DNA of 64,000 nt, taken from the NCBI GenBank assembly GCA_023375785.1, contig SZWC01004989.1:95391-159390 (forward strand). Direction: 5' to 3'. This DNA is from Penium margaritaceum (taxonomy: Eukaryota > Streptophyta > Zygnematophyceae > Desmidiales > Peniaceae). Within the stretch, counting starts at the first letter, position 1. Every line of letters begins with the position of its first letter. This document shows positions 10,892 to 21,170 of the stretch, piece after piece. A model generated the notes under the pieces. It searched no databases, had not been told where the DNA came from, and saw only the letters and a program-made list of their open reading frames with translations. A program made the position numbers and the translations under genes.

Positions 10892-11220
10892 TTGCACAAA
10901 TTCTGTGCGCAAGCTCAAAGTTGCACGAGGGCACTGCCGTGCTACGTGCAATCCAACATGGGTGAAGTACGTCGTAAAGCGCTTGAGCTACAGGTGGACA
11001 ACGCACATGAACTGCCCCATCTTTACAGCAGCACGGCATGTGCACCCGCAACACTTCGGGCACAAGTTTGATGGAGATGAAAAGATTGTGGAGGTGTGGA
11101 ACACAGTGGTGACGGCTCTGATGCCATAAGAGGAACAGGAGCAGCTAGAAACGGAGCTTGAGGGATTTGAGAATGCCCGAGTCACATTTGACCTAGATCC
11201 GGCAAGGGGCAAGGATGTTG
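10855..11220 (+). pseudogene. hAT transposase middle segment
   Basis: This continues the core in another frame: TGIVYEASLDCTNSVRKLK, then RW..HMNCPIFTAARHVHPQHFG, which fits the hAT pattern RW..Q.H.PLH.AA..LNP. A TAA at 11127 and a TAG at 11232 interrupt it, and the sequence between them (EEQEQLETELEGFE) reads as a normal acidic helix. It belongs to the same transposase as the preceding segment. Confidence 0.65.
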
Positions 11221-11233
11221 AGAGGGCTAAAGC

Positions 11234-11849
11234 AGCAGCATAGCAGGTTGTGTCCAGGGAATTTCCCGCCTTTCACTGGCATGCCTGCCATGTGACACGG
11301 TTGCCCGTGCTGCGTTCCTTTGCTATCGCCTCTTGGCACAGCCTTGCACCTCTTCAGACAATAAGAGGGTGTTCCGTAAGCACCAACTAGTGCAAACAGC
11401 AGAACGCAACCGTCTCCACGTGAAGACTTTGGAGCTATTGGTTAGGGTGAACGTGTGGCCGATGAAACTGTACGGAAAGACCAAGGCGAAGCAGCTGACT
11501 GCAGACATTCAAAAGTTGGTGGAGGATCCATGTGAGAGCGGCATCGAGGATGATGGAGACATCGAACCTGATGATGTCATAGAGGTGGGAGCATCACCTT
11601 GGGACCCTTGTAGGAGTGCAAGGGTGGGGCATTAGGGATGACAAGGGCGAGTCATCAGAATATGATGATGATGACGACAATGATGATGACTTGGAAGAGA
11701 TGGAAGAGGACGACAGAGGTGGTGATACTGACGGTGGCTGTAAGGATGAGGAGTCAATACCAGGGTCTCCACAGGAGAAGGTGCAGCGTGTGATGTGCTC
11801 AGGTATTCGCACACACTTGGAGACGCCTCTAGTGCAGGCTGCAGCCTAA
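11234..11849 (+). pseudogene. hAT C-terminal dimerisation region and acidic tail
   Basis: The block SREFPAFHWHACHVTRLPVLRS followed by AQPCTSSDNKRVFRKHQ and ERNRL (11333-11635) fits the hAT C-terminal dimerisation domain, whose usual pattern is W......P.L..LA..L L..P.SS..ER.FS..... RN.L. The serine and Glu-Arg pair is altered to DNKRVF. A frameshift near 11325 separates the two halves. Downstream is a very acidic stretch (SEYDDDDDNDDDLEEMEEDD) in another frame (11616-11849). Non-functional. Confidence 0.65.
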
Positions 11850-12461
11850 AACATCGCAGCTGTAGCAACTACTTCTGCAGCAATTGCTTCTATAACAGCC
11901 GCTCCATCTTCTTGTGCACCCTCTTCTACTTTGACAACTACTGTAGTTGCATCAAATTCTGTTGTTAGTAGCACAGGCCGTCTAAAGAGGACTAAGAAGA
12001 AAGCATAAGCTTGAAATGTTTTGTGAGTTTCAACTTCTCCTTTCATGTGTTTAGTGTTGCTCATTGAACTCTTACTTTCTCCTTGTTCAGCTTTGCATAA
12101 CATTAATCATTATGTTGCAAACAAAAGCAAAGTGTTTTAAACTTAATGGAACATGACATACTGTGATAATGTACATCAATGCTAGCCAACCTAGGTTTAC
12201 ATAGCATTGTGCACGTTGATGTTCACACAAAAGGCAAAGTGTCATGGTTTTGGGACAACTTGGTGAAACTAAGCAAACCGACTTGACGTGTTTTAGACAT
12301 AAAACATCTATTTCTGAATGCATGAAGACTCTTGCTGAGGAAAAATGAGGAAAACAACTTGGATTACAAAACCTACTTGGTGAATGAGACCAGGAGACAA
12401 CGACTTTTGACTCTCGACGTGCCGACTTAAAATCAACTTCGACTAGGAGAAGGCAACATGA
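11850..12461 (+). other. hAT 3' non-coding region
   Basis: No coding feature is visible. The last 60 bp hold copies of the CGACTT / AAGTCG subterminal motif and the right terminal repeat ending at 12461. Confidence 0.5.
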
Positions 12462-14350
12462 AAACACATGAAAACTTTGTACCAGGAGCAAAGATTTCAG
12501 TAAAGTCGATGATTTCCTACTACGAGCACTCCTTGGCAACGAGCATCACCTTGTACTTTTTGAGATTGCCATCAGTGCCCTTCTTCTTGAACACATCCTT
12601 GCACTTGATTACCTTGTGTTTAGGTGAACGCTCAATCAGCTCCCACATGGCATTATTGAGCTGCTACTGTATCTCTTGCTTTACAGCTGGTGTATAATGT
12701 ATTACATCTCGTGTAGCCATGGCCTCCTTGTAGGATGTTGGCTCATCATAATCTTCTATAACTGCGACATTCATCTAGTTTGGTTTTTACATCATCAGGA
12801 AATATCCGGTCTGACGAGGCTTGTAGCGCACCCTGAGAGGGTATATTTGACCTGGTGCCAGGGCGTTAGCGCGTGGAAAGCGCGGTGCTGTAGGTACAAC
12901 TACTTCAGTTGGTGGAGTTGCCTCTCGTTCTTCTGGTTGTGCTCATCACGTCGCTGTATTGACTGCATTAGACATGGAAGAAAGGAGTGGTTCTTCCATG
13001 ATCACAATAGAGGAAGGGTTAAGATAGATTGGATGACAAGAGGTATCTGCTCACACTACCTTGTCAGCTGCTAGATCTGTTGCTTGCTCATAAACAATGT
13101 AAGTACCAATGACGTTGCTTTTGTTGAAGATGACATCCTGAGAGATGATGACGTGGTCAGTATCCCTCTCGTAGGGGCAATAGGCGATGTTTGCCATGTC
13201 ATAGTCGATCATTAGTATCTCCGCGCTCTTCGCATCCCGTTTCTGTAGCTTTTCCTAGGGCACTTGCATGTGCGCCAAGCTGCCAAACACAGAAAGGTAT
13301 CCTACGCTTGGCTTATTGCCAAACCGTGCCTCCTATTGCGTCCTTCGCTCCAACGCCTTGGTTGGACTGCAGTTCTTGATGTACACCACAGTGCTCACAA
13401 CTTTCGCCCAAAAGTCCTAAGTGGGCCGAGCCGCGTGAAACACGAAGTGCGCCGACTCAACAATGGTGTGGCTGGCACCATCTGTTGCAATGTTTTGGTG
13501 CAGCGAGTATGGCACGGTACGTTACGCCTTCATGCCAGGAGCTACGAGATAGTCCTGGAAGTCCTTGTTCACGTACTCGCCACCGTGATTGGTGCGTAAC
13601 AACTCGATTTTCTTGGTATCTTGCTTCTTCACCATTGCATTGAACTCCTTGAACCTGTCAAAATCCTGGTCCTTTAAAGCAAAGAAGTACTCAGTAGTGT
13701 AACGGCTGAAATCATGAATGAAGGTTACAAAACACCTGGAGTCTCCAAATCTTTGGGTGTATATTTGGCCACACATGTTTGTGGAGACCAGCTCTAGTAC
13801 CTCCTTTGCATGCTCTCTTACTCCTCAGAATGCATCGTGATGTTGCTTCTTCTCCAAGAAGCCAATGCACAAGTGCTACTCAAAGTTTGAGATGGTGGGC
13901 AAGTCACGCACCATCTGCTTCGAGTTGTTACAATACTTGCATGCAGATGTAGCCGTAGCGTGCATGCCAGATTTTGCCATCTGTCTCCTTCACCATTGCT
14001 ACAAGACTCTACTCACACGGGATCTTGGTTGTCCCCAATAAGCAGTACATGTGACCTTCTTTCACCGACTTGGCCTGCTCCTCTCATGTTTCCTTGTTCA
14101 GGATGTAGCCATAGTCATCCTCAAAGACAATCCGCAGTCCTGTGTAGGTAAGGGAGGACTTTCAAAGAAGATTAAACGCAATATCAGGTACATACAGCAC
14201 GCCATGAAAGACTCCCACTTCAATGCCACGTGGGGTCTCCAACCATATCTCCACAATGTCAACCTTCTAAGCATATACCACCTGATCATCACCCATACCA
14301 ATAGGTCGGGGGGAATTGAGAGTAGCTACGTAAACCACTCCTTGTAGTGC
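12462..14350 (-). pseudogene. B4 integrase and RT start
   Basis: Minus-strand pol of B4, upstream of the hAT insertion. The integrase core appears at 13776-13522: FVTFIHDFSRYTTEYFFALKD and LLRTNHGGEYVNKDF, where the second catalytic Asp (family YSDRGGEY) has become Asn. Further on come HVIISQDVIFNKSNVIGTYIV and YPLRVRYKP, collinear with B5 at 20477-19764. The 5' end of RT (WELIERSPKHKVIKCKDVFKKKG) lies at about 12640-12540. The reading frame carries many stops and several shifts. It has lost its catalytic residue and is split, so it is dead. Confidence 0.75.
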
Positions 14351-15480
14351 ATCAAACTCTTGGTGCATTCAGAGTCCTTGTACCACGCCAGATCCGCTTT
14401 CTCCATCTGCAAGAAGTCGAACTTTGCTATGAAAAGGCAATCGCACATCTTGGCTACTTTCATGTTGCCAAAGTAGCACATGCCAGTTTGGTTCTGCTGC
14501 TGTTGCTGTTGCTATTTTAATTGTTGTTGCTGCTACTGAAGAGGCTCCTACTTTTGTTGTTATTGCAAGCACTGCTACCGTCTGCTACTCTTTTTGGTCC
14601 CTCTTGAACTTCAACCACTCCTTGTAGTACCCCTCTTTTTGGAGATAGTGCCACTTGGCTTTCTTCTTGCCTCTCTGTTGTCCACAGTGTGTTACTCTTG
14701 GTTGCGTGAGCCCATGGCCATAAAAGCTGCTTCATTGCTGTTACCGCCTTTACGCTTTGTTGCATTGTGACGGAGTTCCACCTACACCAAGTGCGTGCAG
14801 ATTAACTCCATGTCGAGAGTCGGCCAGCACTCCAACGTCTGTCGTACTATGTCTCTTCCAAAGGGTTGCTAGCCGCTTTTACCTGCTTTGTCAGCTCGTT
14901 AACCCTGTTCCATGAAGGCTCCATCCCTTTGCCACCCTATACTTTCAACGTCACAATCTTCTCCTCCAATAGTATGAGTAATGCAGGATCCTTGCTCTCA
15001 TGTTTCTTGCATAATGTGTCCTTCCACTCTTTTGCAGTAGCCTTTTCACTCACCTGTTGAAAATGCGGGTTGGAGATGGCGTTGACAACCAACCTATAGG
15101 CCCGCCCGTCCTTCTTCTTCCACTCCTCATATGCCGCTGTTGCACTTATAAATGAACTTGCATCTGCTGCACCTTTCTACAGCATCTTCGCCTCCACCCC
15201 TTGCGTTGTAGTGATGCCTTTTGCCTGTAGAGGTAGAGCGCACTCATTGCCATATACCAATTTCCACAATCCCTCTCCTCCAAAAGGAGGCGGGTACAGA
15301 TCTTTCAAAATGTTAAGTTGGTGTGCCGTTCCAGCCTCTCCAAGGGCTAGGCTGCTCTTCCCATACCTGGTGTTGCAGGTTTGAGCTTTGGTGGTGCTCA
15401 AAGTTGCCCTTGAGTGGCGATGCTACCCTTGATTCTGCTCCTGCTTCTGCCAAAAATGTGTTTGAAAGAAAATGGACAAT
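14351..15480 (-). pseudogene. B4 gag and start of protease
   Basis: The capsid gene of B4. A region equivalent to the B5 start lies at about 15440. Open pieces are 15401-15177 (YPPPFGGEGLWKLVYGNE) and 14765-14517. Between them is the UBN2-type gag core (AYEEWKKKDGRAYRLVVNAI, TAKEWKDTLCKKHESKDPAL, EEKIVTLKV), readable only across stops. This copy retains about 120 bp around 15020-15180 that are absent from B5, which makes it the better guide to the original gag. The zinc knuckle region near 14640 is damaged. Confidence 0.7.
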
Positions 15481-15993
15481 AGAGGCGAATAGACTAAGAA
15501 ATTGGGAAACCTGAGCCCATTACGGAAAATCCACCTTAAAATCTATCTGATCATTCCATCAAACAAGGTCATCAAGAAGGAATGTTCATAGATATGCCCT
15601 TTACAGAACAGGGTATGTTTGTGCTCATACTCCAATTCAGACCATCCAGCTCGTAAACGATTTTTCTCCCAAATGTACCTATGGTATGCCAATATATCAT
15701 AACCGGTAGAAATCTTAGGAAATATACTTCAACGTTCATGTGCTACCTTTTAAATTTAGGAAAGAAACAAGAGAGTTATAGTCATCACAAGGTGACAGTC
15801 GTACTCTCACAGAAGGGTGTAGCCCTAGTCGATCTCCTTTTCAGTATCACTCTTCATCTGACCGTTGGATCTTCAAGATCTAACACTTGCTAAAAATTTT
15901 GTCTTACAAAATTGATTGACAAATTTGGTCAATCTTTGAGACTAACACGTCTCTCTCAAAGTTGTGGCCTGTGCTTGCTGAAAGTGATAAAAC
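15481..15993 (-). other. B4 leader between primer site and gag
   Basis: Non-coding leader collinear with 22169-22795 of B5. No separate feature is seen. Confidence 0.6.
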
Positions 15994-16008
15994 CTAGCTC
16001 TGATACCA
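15994..16008 (-). other. B4 primer binding site (initiator tRNA-Met 3' end)
   Basis: On the minus strand this reads TGGTATCAGAGCTAG, two bases inside the 5' LTR end. It is complementary to the 3' end of plant initiator tRNA-Met, with one change from the B5 site. Confidence 0.85.
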
Positions 16009-16010
16009 TG

Positions 16011-16702
16011 TGTTGGAACTAAAGGAGAGAGGGAGTCCTGGAACAGCGAGCATGTGGGACAGAAAGGGCATCACTTGTGCTAGCAAATGGATGTTGAATC
16101 ACTCAAAAAGATGGAGTACATATAGAGCTAGAGCTTGGGTAAGTCAGTCCTCTCACAAGCCACACAACTTAGCCATGGAGGCTAAGGCTCACACATCAGA
16201 GTCCATAATCTCACACAATAGAGGAAATAAGCCTAGTAATCAGGTTGACCACTCAAACACGACCTAAAGAGCCAAAAATTGCTCTCATGGCACACTCACA
16301 ATGGTCGCATAACCCACAATTCCACAGAGAATTGACATGTGTCCATGGCTAGCACACAAGGATCTCACCTCACCTAAAAAAGTAAGGAGGGGTATCTTTT
16401 TCCTAGTCCGCATACTTCGAGAAGGCAACCAAGGAATCTAGGACCTTTTTGGATATTTTTCCCATCACATCGTGACCCTAGACCTCTTACCGCTTTCTTT
16501 TCTCAGTCTCGGACATGGAGCCGTCTTACATGGTCACCAATACATCGGCGGTCGATGACTACGAAAACTTTGACCGTAGATTACTTACCACCTGATCTTT
16601 TCAATAAAAGCAACAGATTGAGGATTTGAGTAGGCATCAAGTAGTTTTTTGGAACATGATCTTGTGGACCTGAAACTGAGCCAGATGGCTCCTTTCCCAA
16701 CA
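16011..16702 (-). repeat. 5' LTR of B4
   Basis: On the + strand it starts TGTTGGAACTAAAGG and ends CCTTTCCCAACA, 692 bp. It joins at 16703 to RT sequence of A3. The candidate target duplication is AGCGT (16703-16707). The other copy is lost. Confidence 0.85.
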
Positions 16703-17454
16703 AGCGTTGCTCATCCTCCCGGACATATATCGTAGGATCATTCTGGTAGAGCACGAAGGTAGGTCCGGCCATGAACCTGTCCATCTCTTACTACAATATC
16801 CTTGAGGCCTGTCTTAGCACGCAGGGTGTTTTGACCATTTTACAAACCATGCTGTCAAGAGCTTTCACTCCCTCGGGCACTTCCATCAGTGTTTTTTATC
16901 TAGCGACGCGTAGAGGAAAGTTGTCTTGACATCCATCTGGTTGACCTCTAGATCATTTGTAGGAACTATGTCCAACTTTGATCTGATGGAGGCAAAGGTG
17001 ATAACAGACGTAAAGATCTCCTTGTACTCTGAGCGTGCACGCTAGGAAAACCCCTTTACCACAGTTTTTGCCTTGTACTTGTCAATAGTACCATCCTACC
17101 AGAGCGTTTTCTGAAGTACCCACTTTCACTCCACGCATGCATTTGGGTGCCCGTCCACCAGAACCCATCTTCCATTTTCATTAATAGATGCAAGTTCCCT
17201 ATCAACTACCTCCTTCCACTTGGCCGCATGTGGCATGTTCATGGCCTCCATTACGGTAACTATCTCTTTGTGAGCCAAGCATGACCAGCTGAGTCTCGTC
17301 CATTGTGTACTCTCAGCATTGTACTTGGGTAGAGGTTTCTTCTGGCGCGTACTACACTAAAGTATTGTGAGTTCTCCTTCAAGGCTTAGTTGTGTTTTTT
17401 GCTCCTGCGTTGTTAATAATCCGTTATTTGTGGAAAAGCCACCTGCCTCAATTT
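16703..17454 (-). pseudogene. A3 reverse transcriptase, N-terminal part
   Basis: Minus-strand RT of A3. 16784-16703 reads MDRFMAGPTFVLYQNDPTIYVREDEQ, equal to the A4 segment MDGFMAGLIFTHCQNVPSVYVREDEQ just before YVDD. Upstream are the MDV block near 16930, an AKGFS-type stretch near 17050 and the NMPHAAKW motif near 17240. There are many stops. The last five bases, AATTT (17450-17454), are one copy of the B5 target duplication. Confidence 0.75.
17450..17454. repeat. Target site duplication AATTT, left copy of B5
   Basis: AATTT directly before the B5 LTR, matching AATTT at 23552-23556 after the other LTR. Confidence 0.9.
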
Positions 17455-18192
17455 TGTTGGATTTGGAGGAGAGAGGGAGCCTTGGAGCAGCGAGCATGTG
17501 GGACTGGAAGGGCATCACATGTCCTGAAGAATGGTTGTTCAATCACTCAAAATGATGGAGTATGTATAGTGCTAGAGCTTGGGCAAGTCAGCCTTCTCAC
17601 AAGCCACACCACTTAGCCATGGAGGCTAAGGTTCACACACTAGAGTCCATAATCTCACACAAGGGAAGAAATCAGCCTAGCAATCAGGCTGACCACTCAC
17701 ACACGACCTAGAGAGCTAGAGAATTCTCTCATGGCACACTCCTAGTGGTCATACAACCCACAAACCCATGGAGAATGGCCATGTGTCCATGGCTAGCACA
17801 CCAGGATCTCATCTCACCTAAAAAGTAAGAAGAGGTACCTTTATCCTAGTTTGCACACTCTGACAAGGCAATCCTAAGATCAAGGACCTTTTTGGATATT
17901 TCCCCCATCAGGTCTTGACCCTGGACCTCTTGCCTTTTTCTTTTCTCAGGCTAAGGCATGGAGCCATCGCCCATGGTCACCCGGATATCGACGGTCGATG
18001 ACCCCGGAAACTACGAAAATTCATATCTCCCAATCCGACCATTGGATCGGCCTCAAACCTGGACCGAAGACATTTTGCTACCTGATCTTTCCAATAGTGA
18101 AGTTGGATTGATGATCGGAGCAGGCATCTGGTACTTTCCTGGAACTTGCTCCTGTGGACCTGAAACAGAGCCTGATGGCTCCTTTCCCAACA
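17455..18192 (-). repeat. 3' LTR of B5
   Basis: On the + strand it runs from TGTTGGATTTGG to CCTTTCCCAACA, 738 bp. Its start (17455) follows the AATTT duplication. Confidence 0.92.
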
Positions 18193-19736
18193 ATCTCCCA
18201 CTTTGCCGCAGTCAGAGTGGGCTGAATCTGTCCACATGCCTTCATGCAGAACTGCTGTTTCTCACGGGTCACTGGATTGGTGCAGAAATCAGCGACCTGT
18301 TTGCTCGTTGGAGTAAACTCCAGCTTGATAGCAACCTCCTGCACCATGTGCCTAATGAAGTGATATGCGATGTCAATGTGCTTGGTGCGTGCATGGTGCT
18401 CAGGATTCTTGGCGAGTGCGATTGCGCTCTGGTTGCCGACGCGCACAAGAACTGGAACTGCTGTACTCCCACTCATCTCTGCCATGAGACGCTGAAGCCA
18501 AACTGCTTCCTTGGCTCCAAAGTTGAGAGAGACATGCTCAGGTTCAGTACTCGAGGTGGCCACGACCACCTGCCGCTTGCTGGACCAGCTGGTGGCTCCA
18601 CCATTCATGAGGAATACATGTCTAGAGATGGACTTGCGGTCCTTAGGGTTTGAAGCCCAATCTGCGTCTGTGTAGCCGATGATGCTGTTGTCATTGCCAT
18701 TGTAGGTGATGCCGATGTTGATGGTTCCAGCAAGGTAGCGGAAGATCCGCTTCACTGCCTTCTGGTACTCCGGTCCGGGATTAGCCATGTGCTGGCTCAC
18801 AGTGCTCACAGCCTGTGCGAGGTCCGCCTTGGTTGCCACCATCAGGTACATGAGACTACCGACGGCGCTCTGGTACTTCTGCCGCTCAGCTGCATTTGCT
18901 TCTTCATTGAAGCTCACGAGGTACTGTCGCGTCTCCAGCGGCGTGCCGATGGGTTTTGCCTCTTCCATGCCAAACCGCTGCAAAACATCCTTGATGTAGC
19001 GACTTTGCTGCAGCGAGAGAGAGCGTGACTTGCGGTCACGCGTGATCTGGATACCGAGGAAGTATGATGCCTCCCCGAGATCAGACATCTGGAAGCGCTC
19101 ATGCATCACTTCCTTCAACTCCTGCAGTGCGGACATGTTGTTGGAAAGGAGGAGCATGTCATCCACATAAACAATGATGATGAGCATCTCATGCTCATGC
19201 TGCCAGTGATACACGCTGTAGTCACACTCGTTGCGCTTAAACCCCATGCACTGCAACGCCGCATCCAACTTCTGGTTCCAAGCACGCGACACTTGCTTCA
19301 GACGGTACAGCGACTTCTGCAGCTTGCACACCAGGTGCTCCTGGCCCTCCATGACGAACCCCTCCGGCTGCTCCATGTAGATCTCCTCCTCCAAGTAACC
19401 ATTCAAGAATGTCGTCTTGACATCCATGTGGTGAACATCGAAGTCCTCAGCTGCTGCATAAGAGAGGAGCGTGCGCACAGAGGCAAACTTTACAACAGGT
19501 GCAAATGTTTCTGTGTAGTCGATGCCCTCCTGCTGCGAGTAGCCCTTGGCGACCAGCCTCACCTTGTACTTTTCCAGGTTACCATCTGCTCCCCGCTTTT
19601 TCTTGAAGACCCATTTGCACTTGATCACCTTACGTCCTAATGGACGCTCAGTCAGCTCCCACGTGCCGTTGTCTAGCTGCGACTGTATCTCCTGCTGCAC
19701 GGCTTGCGCCCAATCTGCTGCATCCGGTGTAGCCAT
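18078..19736 (-). CDS. B5 reverse transcriptase-RNase H open frame
   Basis: An intact 552-aa frame that would copy the element RNA into DNA. The RT starts at about residue 35 (DNGTWELTERPLGRKVIKCK, then AKGYSQQEGIDYTETFAPV, HHMDVKTTFLNGYLEEEIYM, YRLKQVSRAW) and carries the catalytic YVDD in IIVYVDDMLLLS at about residue 196. RNase H begins near residue 348 (GYTDADWASNPKDRKS) with SSTEPEHVSL. The family's VDNQSA reads VGNQSA, so one catalytic Asp is Gly. The annotated ATG is inside pol; the true frame would come from upstream integrase across a TAA. A 4-bp insertion near the end (about 18221) removes the normal stop, so the frame runs through the polypurine tract into the LTR. Confidence 0.85.
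   Translation of the reverse strand: MATPDAADWAQAVQQEIQSQLDNGTWELTERPLGRKVIKCKWVFKKKRGADGNLEKYKVRLVAKGYSQQEGIDYTETFAPVVKFASVRTLLSYAAAEDFDVHHMDVKTTFLNGYLEEEIYMEQPEGFVMEGQEHLVCKLQKSLYRLKQVSRAWNQKLDAALQCMGFKRNECDYSVYHWQHEHEMLIIIVYVDDMLLLSNNMSALQELKEVMHERFQMSDLGEASYFLGIQITRDRKSRSLSLQQSRYIKDVLQRFGMEEAKPIGTPLETRQYLVSFNEEANAAERQKYQSAVGSLMYLMVATKADLAQAVSTVSQHMANPGPEYQKAVKRIFRYLAGTINIGITYNGNDNSIIGYTDADWASNPKDRKSISRHVFLMNGGATSWSSKRQVVVATSSTEPEHVSLNFGAKEAVWLQRLMAEMSGSTAVPVLVRVGNQSAIALAKNPEHHARTKHIDIAYHFIRHMVQEVAIKLEFTPTSKQVADFCTNPVTREKQQFCMKACGQIQPTLTAAKWEIVGKGAIRLCFRSTGASSRKVPDACSDHQSNFTIGKIR
18193..18207 (-). other. B5 polypurine tract
   Basis: On the minus strand, GGCAAAGTGGGAGATT directly abuts the LTR start TGTTGG. 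This is the usual copia start site for plus-strand DNA. The same tract is at 6556-6569 and, changed, at 1643 and 3472. Confidence 0.85.
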
Positions 19737-21170
19737 GGCCTCCTTGTATGACGTTGGCTCATCTTAATCTGCTGTAACTGCGACGTTCATCTGTTCTGGT
19801 TTCTGCAGCATCCAGAAATGACCGCGCTCACCAGGCTTGTAACGCACCCTAAGAGGGTACCTGCGACCTGCTGCTGGAGCGTTAGCGGGCGGCTGGCGCA
19901 GTGCTGCTGGTACAACTGCTGCTGCTGGTGGTGCTACATCTCCCTCCTCTGCTTTAGCCCATGAGGCTGCAGTATCTGCAACATCAGACATTGGAGGGTA
20001 GAGTGATTTTCCCACTGTCATAGTGGAGGAAGGATCGGGAGAAACTGGGTCAAGAAGAAGTTTTGCTTCCACTGACTCGTCAGCTGCTAGTTCTGCTGCC
20101 TCTTCACACACGATGTTGGTGCCGATGACGTTGCTCTCGTTGAAGACGATATCCCTGGAGATGATGACGTGGGCTGTATCCCTCTCGTAGAGGCGATACG
20201 CCTTGCTTGCCACGTCGTAGCCAATCATCAGCATCTGCGCACTCTCCGCGTCCCACTTTTGCCGCTTCTCCTTTGGCACGTGCATGTGCGCCAAGCTGCC
20301 AAACGCGCGAAGATGACCCACGCTCGGCTTCTTGCCGAACCACACCTCGTACGGCGTCATCCGCTCCAGGGCCTTGGTTGGACTGCGGTTCTTGATGTAG
20401 ACCGCAGTGCTCACGGCTTCAGCCCAGAAGTCGTAGTTCAGCCGGGCCGCATGCAGCATGGAGCGCACCGACTCCACAAAGGTATGGTTGGCGCGTTCTG
20501 CTACCCCATTCTGCTACGGCAAGTACGGCGCGGTACGCTGCGCCTTGATCCCAGCTGCTGCAAGGTAGTCCTGGAACTCCTTGCTTAGGTATTCTCCACC
20601 GCGATCGCTGTACAGCGCCTTGATCTTCTTGCCAGTCTGGTTCTCCACCATGGCCTTGAACTCCTTGAACCTGTCAAAGCACTGGTCCTTGGAGGAAAGG
20701 AAGTACACAGCAGTGTAACGGCTGAAATCATCAATGAAGGTGAGAAAATGCCTAGAGCTTCCAAAGCTGTGGGTCTCCATCGGTCTGCACAAGTCTGTGT
20801 AGACCAGCTCCAACACCTCTTTTGCACGCTCCCCTGCTCCAGAGAACGCCTCGCGATGCTGCTTCCCCTCCAAACAGCCGATGCATAACTGCTGCTCAAA
20901 GTTAGAGATGGTAGGCAGGTCACGCACCATCTGCTTTGCTTGAAGCTGCTGCAAGGCGCGCATGCCGATGTGGCCGTAGCGCGCATGCCAGATCTCGCCA
21001 TCTGTGGCCAGCACCACTGCTGCAAGACTCTGCTCACGCGGGATCTTGAACGCAGCATCAGGTACATACAGCACGCCATGGAAAACTCCCACTTCAATGC
21101 CACTTGGGGTCTCCAACCACATCTCCACAATACCAATCCCCTCAGCATACACCACCCGATCATCACCCAA
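19737..21170 (-). pseudogene. B5 integrase
   Basis: Two open pieces, 21170-20514 (218 aa) and 20477-19764 (237 aa), form a copia integrase that would insert the cDNA in host chromatin. The first has the zinc-binding HARYGHIG...LCIGCLEGK, then the core with VYTDLCRP (first Asp) and LYSDRGGEYLS (second Asp). A TAG replaces the Gln before QNGVAERANHT, and the catalytic Glu lies just after it, giving a D-35-E spacing across the stop. The second piece continues FWAEAVSTAVYIKNRSPTKAL, VWFGKKPSVGHLRAFGSLAH, SRDIVFNE and the Pro/Ala linker to RT. A TAA separates it from RT. Apart from these two stops it is well preserved. Confidence 0.85.

Larger units (their letters stand above)
9190..12461 (+). mobile_element. 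hAT-superfamily DNA transposon inserted in B4 pol
   Basis: A 3.27-kb block interrupts the B4 RT between two sequences that are contiguous in B5. Its ends are imperfect inverted repeats: left CCGTGTTGACTTC, and right, reverse-complemented, TCATGTTGCCTTC. The flanking octamers GTACACAT (9182-9189) and AAACACAT (12462-12469) agree at 6 of 8 places, the 8-bp duplication expected for hAT. Inside are a decayed transposase (9834-11849), subterminal repeats of the ACTTCGACTTCGG / AAGTCGGAGTCG type, and two perfect hairpins. The transposase frames run left to right. Confidence 0.75.
7464..16702 (-). mobile_element. Family B copia element B4, split by a hAT transposon
   Basis: Order on the minus strand: 5' LTR 16011-16702, primer site, leader, gag 15480-14351, integrase and connecting region to 12462, hAT insertion 12461-9190, RT and RNase H 9189-7819, and a 3' LTR stump 7818-7464. 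The right end lies inside the RT of the old family A element A3. The left end is truncated. Confidence 0.8.

Noticed and set aside
17958-18653. Plus-strand 231-residue frame over the B5 LTR and RNase H
   Set aside because: It is antisense to the LTR and to a convincing RNase H frame. Similar antisense frames recur at 19101-19640 and 23317-23565 only because the element repeats.
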